64,000 nt of DNA from Guptibacillus algicola. GTDB taxonomy: Bacteria > Bacillota > Bacilli > Bacillales > Guptibacillaceae. The translations under genes were made by a program, and so were the position numbers. Shown in pieces: positions 63,887-64,000 of the stretch. Within the stretch, counting starts at the first letter, position 1. The number at the start of each line of letters is the position of its first letter. Below the pieces are notes generated by a model. That model saw only the letters and a program-made list of their open reading frames with translations. It was not told the origin of the DNA and did not search any database. The DNA is taken from the NCBI RefSeq assembly GCF_020171805.1, contig NZ_JAIVAF010000001.1, positions 620,001 to 684,000 on the forward strand. The letters run 5' to 3'.

Positions 63887-64000
63887 TTATTGATATGAAA
63901 CCTCAAGCGACTCCAAGGCTTGCTTGAGATCTTCCCAGATATCATCGGATGCTTCTAAACCGAGTGATAAACGTATAAGAGAATGGTTGATCCCCATTCT
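63887..64000 (-). CDS. C-terminus of a Cys/Met trans-sulfuration PLP enzyme (partial)
   Basis: The last 37 codons of a gene enter from the right edge. They read MGINHSLIRLSLGLEASDDI and end SLEVSYQ, the typical C-terminus of cystathionine gamma-synthase/lyase or methionine gamma-lyase: the Arg in SLIRLS binds the substrate carboxylate and the LE-DDI-DL helix is conserved. Which reaction it carries out cannot be told from this part. Confidence 0.8.
   Translation of the reverse strand, partial: RMGINHSLIRLSLGLEASDDIWEDLKQALESLEVSYQ

Overview
The window reads as core chromosome of a spore-forming, low-GC Gram-positive of the family Bacillaceae. Gene content and order closely follow the Bacillus subtilis block dnaB-nrdR-speD-gapB-coaE-ytaF-mutM-polA-phoR-phoP-mdh-icd-citZ-ytvI-fxsA-pyk-pfkA-accA-accD-ytsJ-dnaE, then ytrH/ytrI-nrnA-ytpI-ytoI-ytkL, ackA-ytxK-tpx-ytfJ-ytfI-yteJ-sppA-nadF-ytcJ, ytcI-SASP-thiI-nifZ-brnQ-ezrA-hisJ-yttP-ytsP. 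Sporulation genes (ytaF, ytrH, ytrI, ytfJ, an alpha/beta-type SASP) support a spore former. Genus and species cannot be fixed from the sequence alone. No rRNA, tRNA, CRISPR array, prophage or intact insertion sequence was seen.

Layout (most genes on the minus strand). 0-9 kb: replication and repair (dnaB, polA, mutM), NrdR, S-adenosylmethionine decarboxylase with a structured leader, gluconeogenic GapB, CoaE. 9-11 kb: PhoP-PhoR, whose sensor lacks the large extracytoplasmic domain. 11-24.5 kb: central carbon metabolism (MaoC-like protein, mdh, icd, citZ, pyk, pfkA, accA/accD, a GntR/FadR-type regulator, malic enzyme). 24.6-32.5 kb: dnaE, sporulation genes ytrH/ytrI, NrnA, YtoI and small membrane proteins. 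32.5-39.6 kb: a metallo-hydrolase, then a six-gene cluster (DUF3939, DUF4178, PspA/IM30, DUF4247 lipoprotein, DUF350, membrane-anchored spermidine-synthase-like enzyme), then alanine dehydrogenase and a pair of fluoride channel genes. 39.7-43.5 kb: a more variable patch with a secreted protein, an NCS1 permease, two small orphan genes, moaB and an EcsC-family protein. 43.6-64 kb: ackA to ytsP and the end of a trans-sulfuration enzyme gene.

Main points for a second look. (1) The PspA-DUF350-aminopropyltransferase cluster looks like a membrane-associated stress or modification system of unknown chemistry. It lies about 31 kb from speD, whose product makes the aminopropyl donor. (2) The speD 5' leader can fold into two helices and carries a run of C that can pair with the speD Shine-Dalgarno. 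(3) A perfect 19-bp palindrome of FadR/GntR type lies just after the malic enzyme promoter, with a FadR-type regulator gene downstream of that enzyme. (4) A GC-rich, three-stem intergenic repeat lies between brnQ and ezrA. (5) A 55-codon gene with its own ribosome binding site and terminator lies beside the NCS1 permease.

Start codons were moved from the longest open frame to internal ATG/GTG/TTG codons wherever a good Shine-Dalgarno and family N-termini agreed. TTG starts are common here (polA, ytvI, ytsJ, murG-like, ytcI, SASP, ezrA, ytsP). All functional names rest on recognising protein families by eye; no database search was run.
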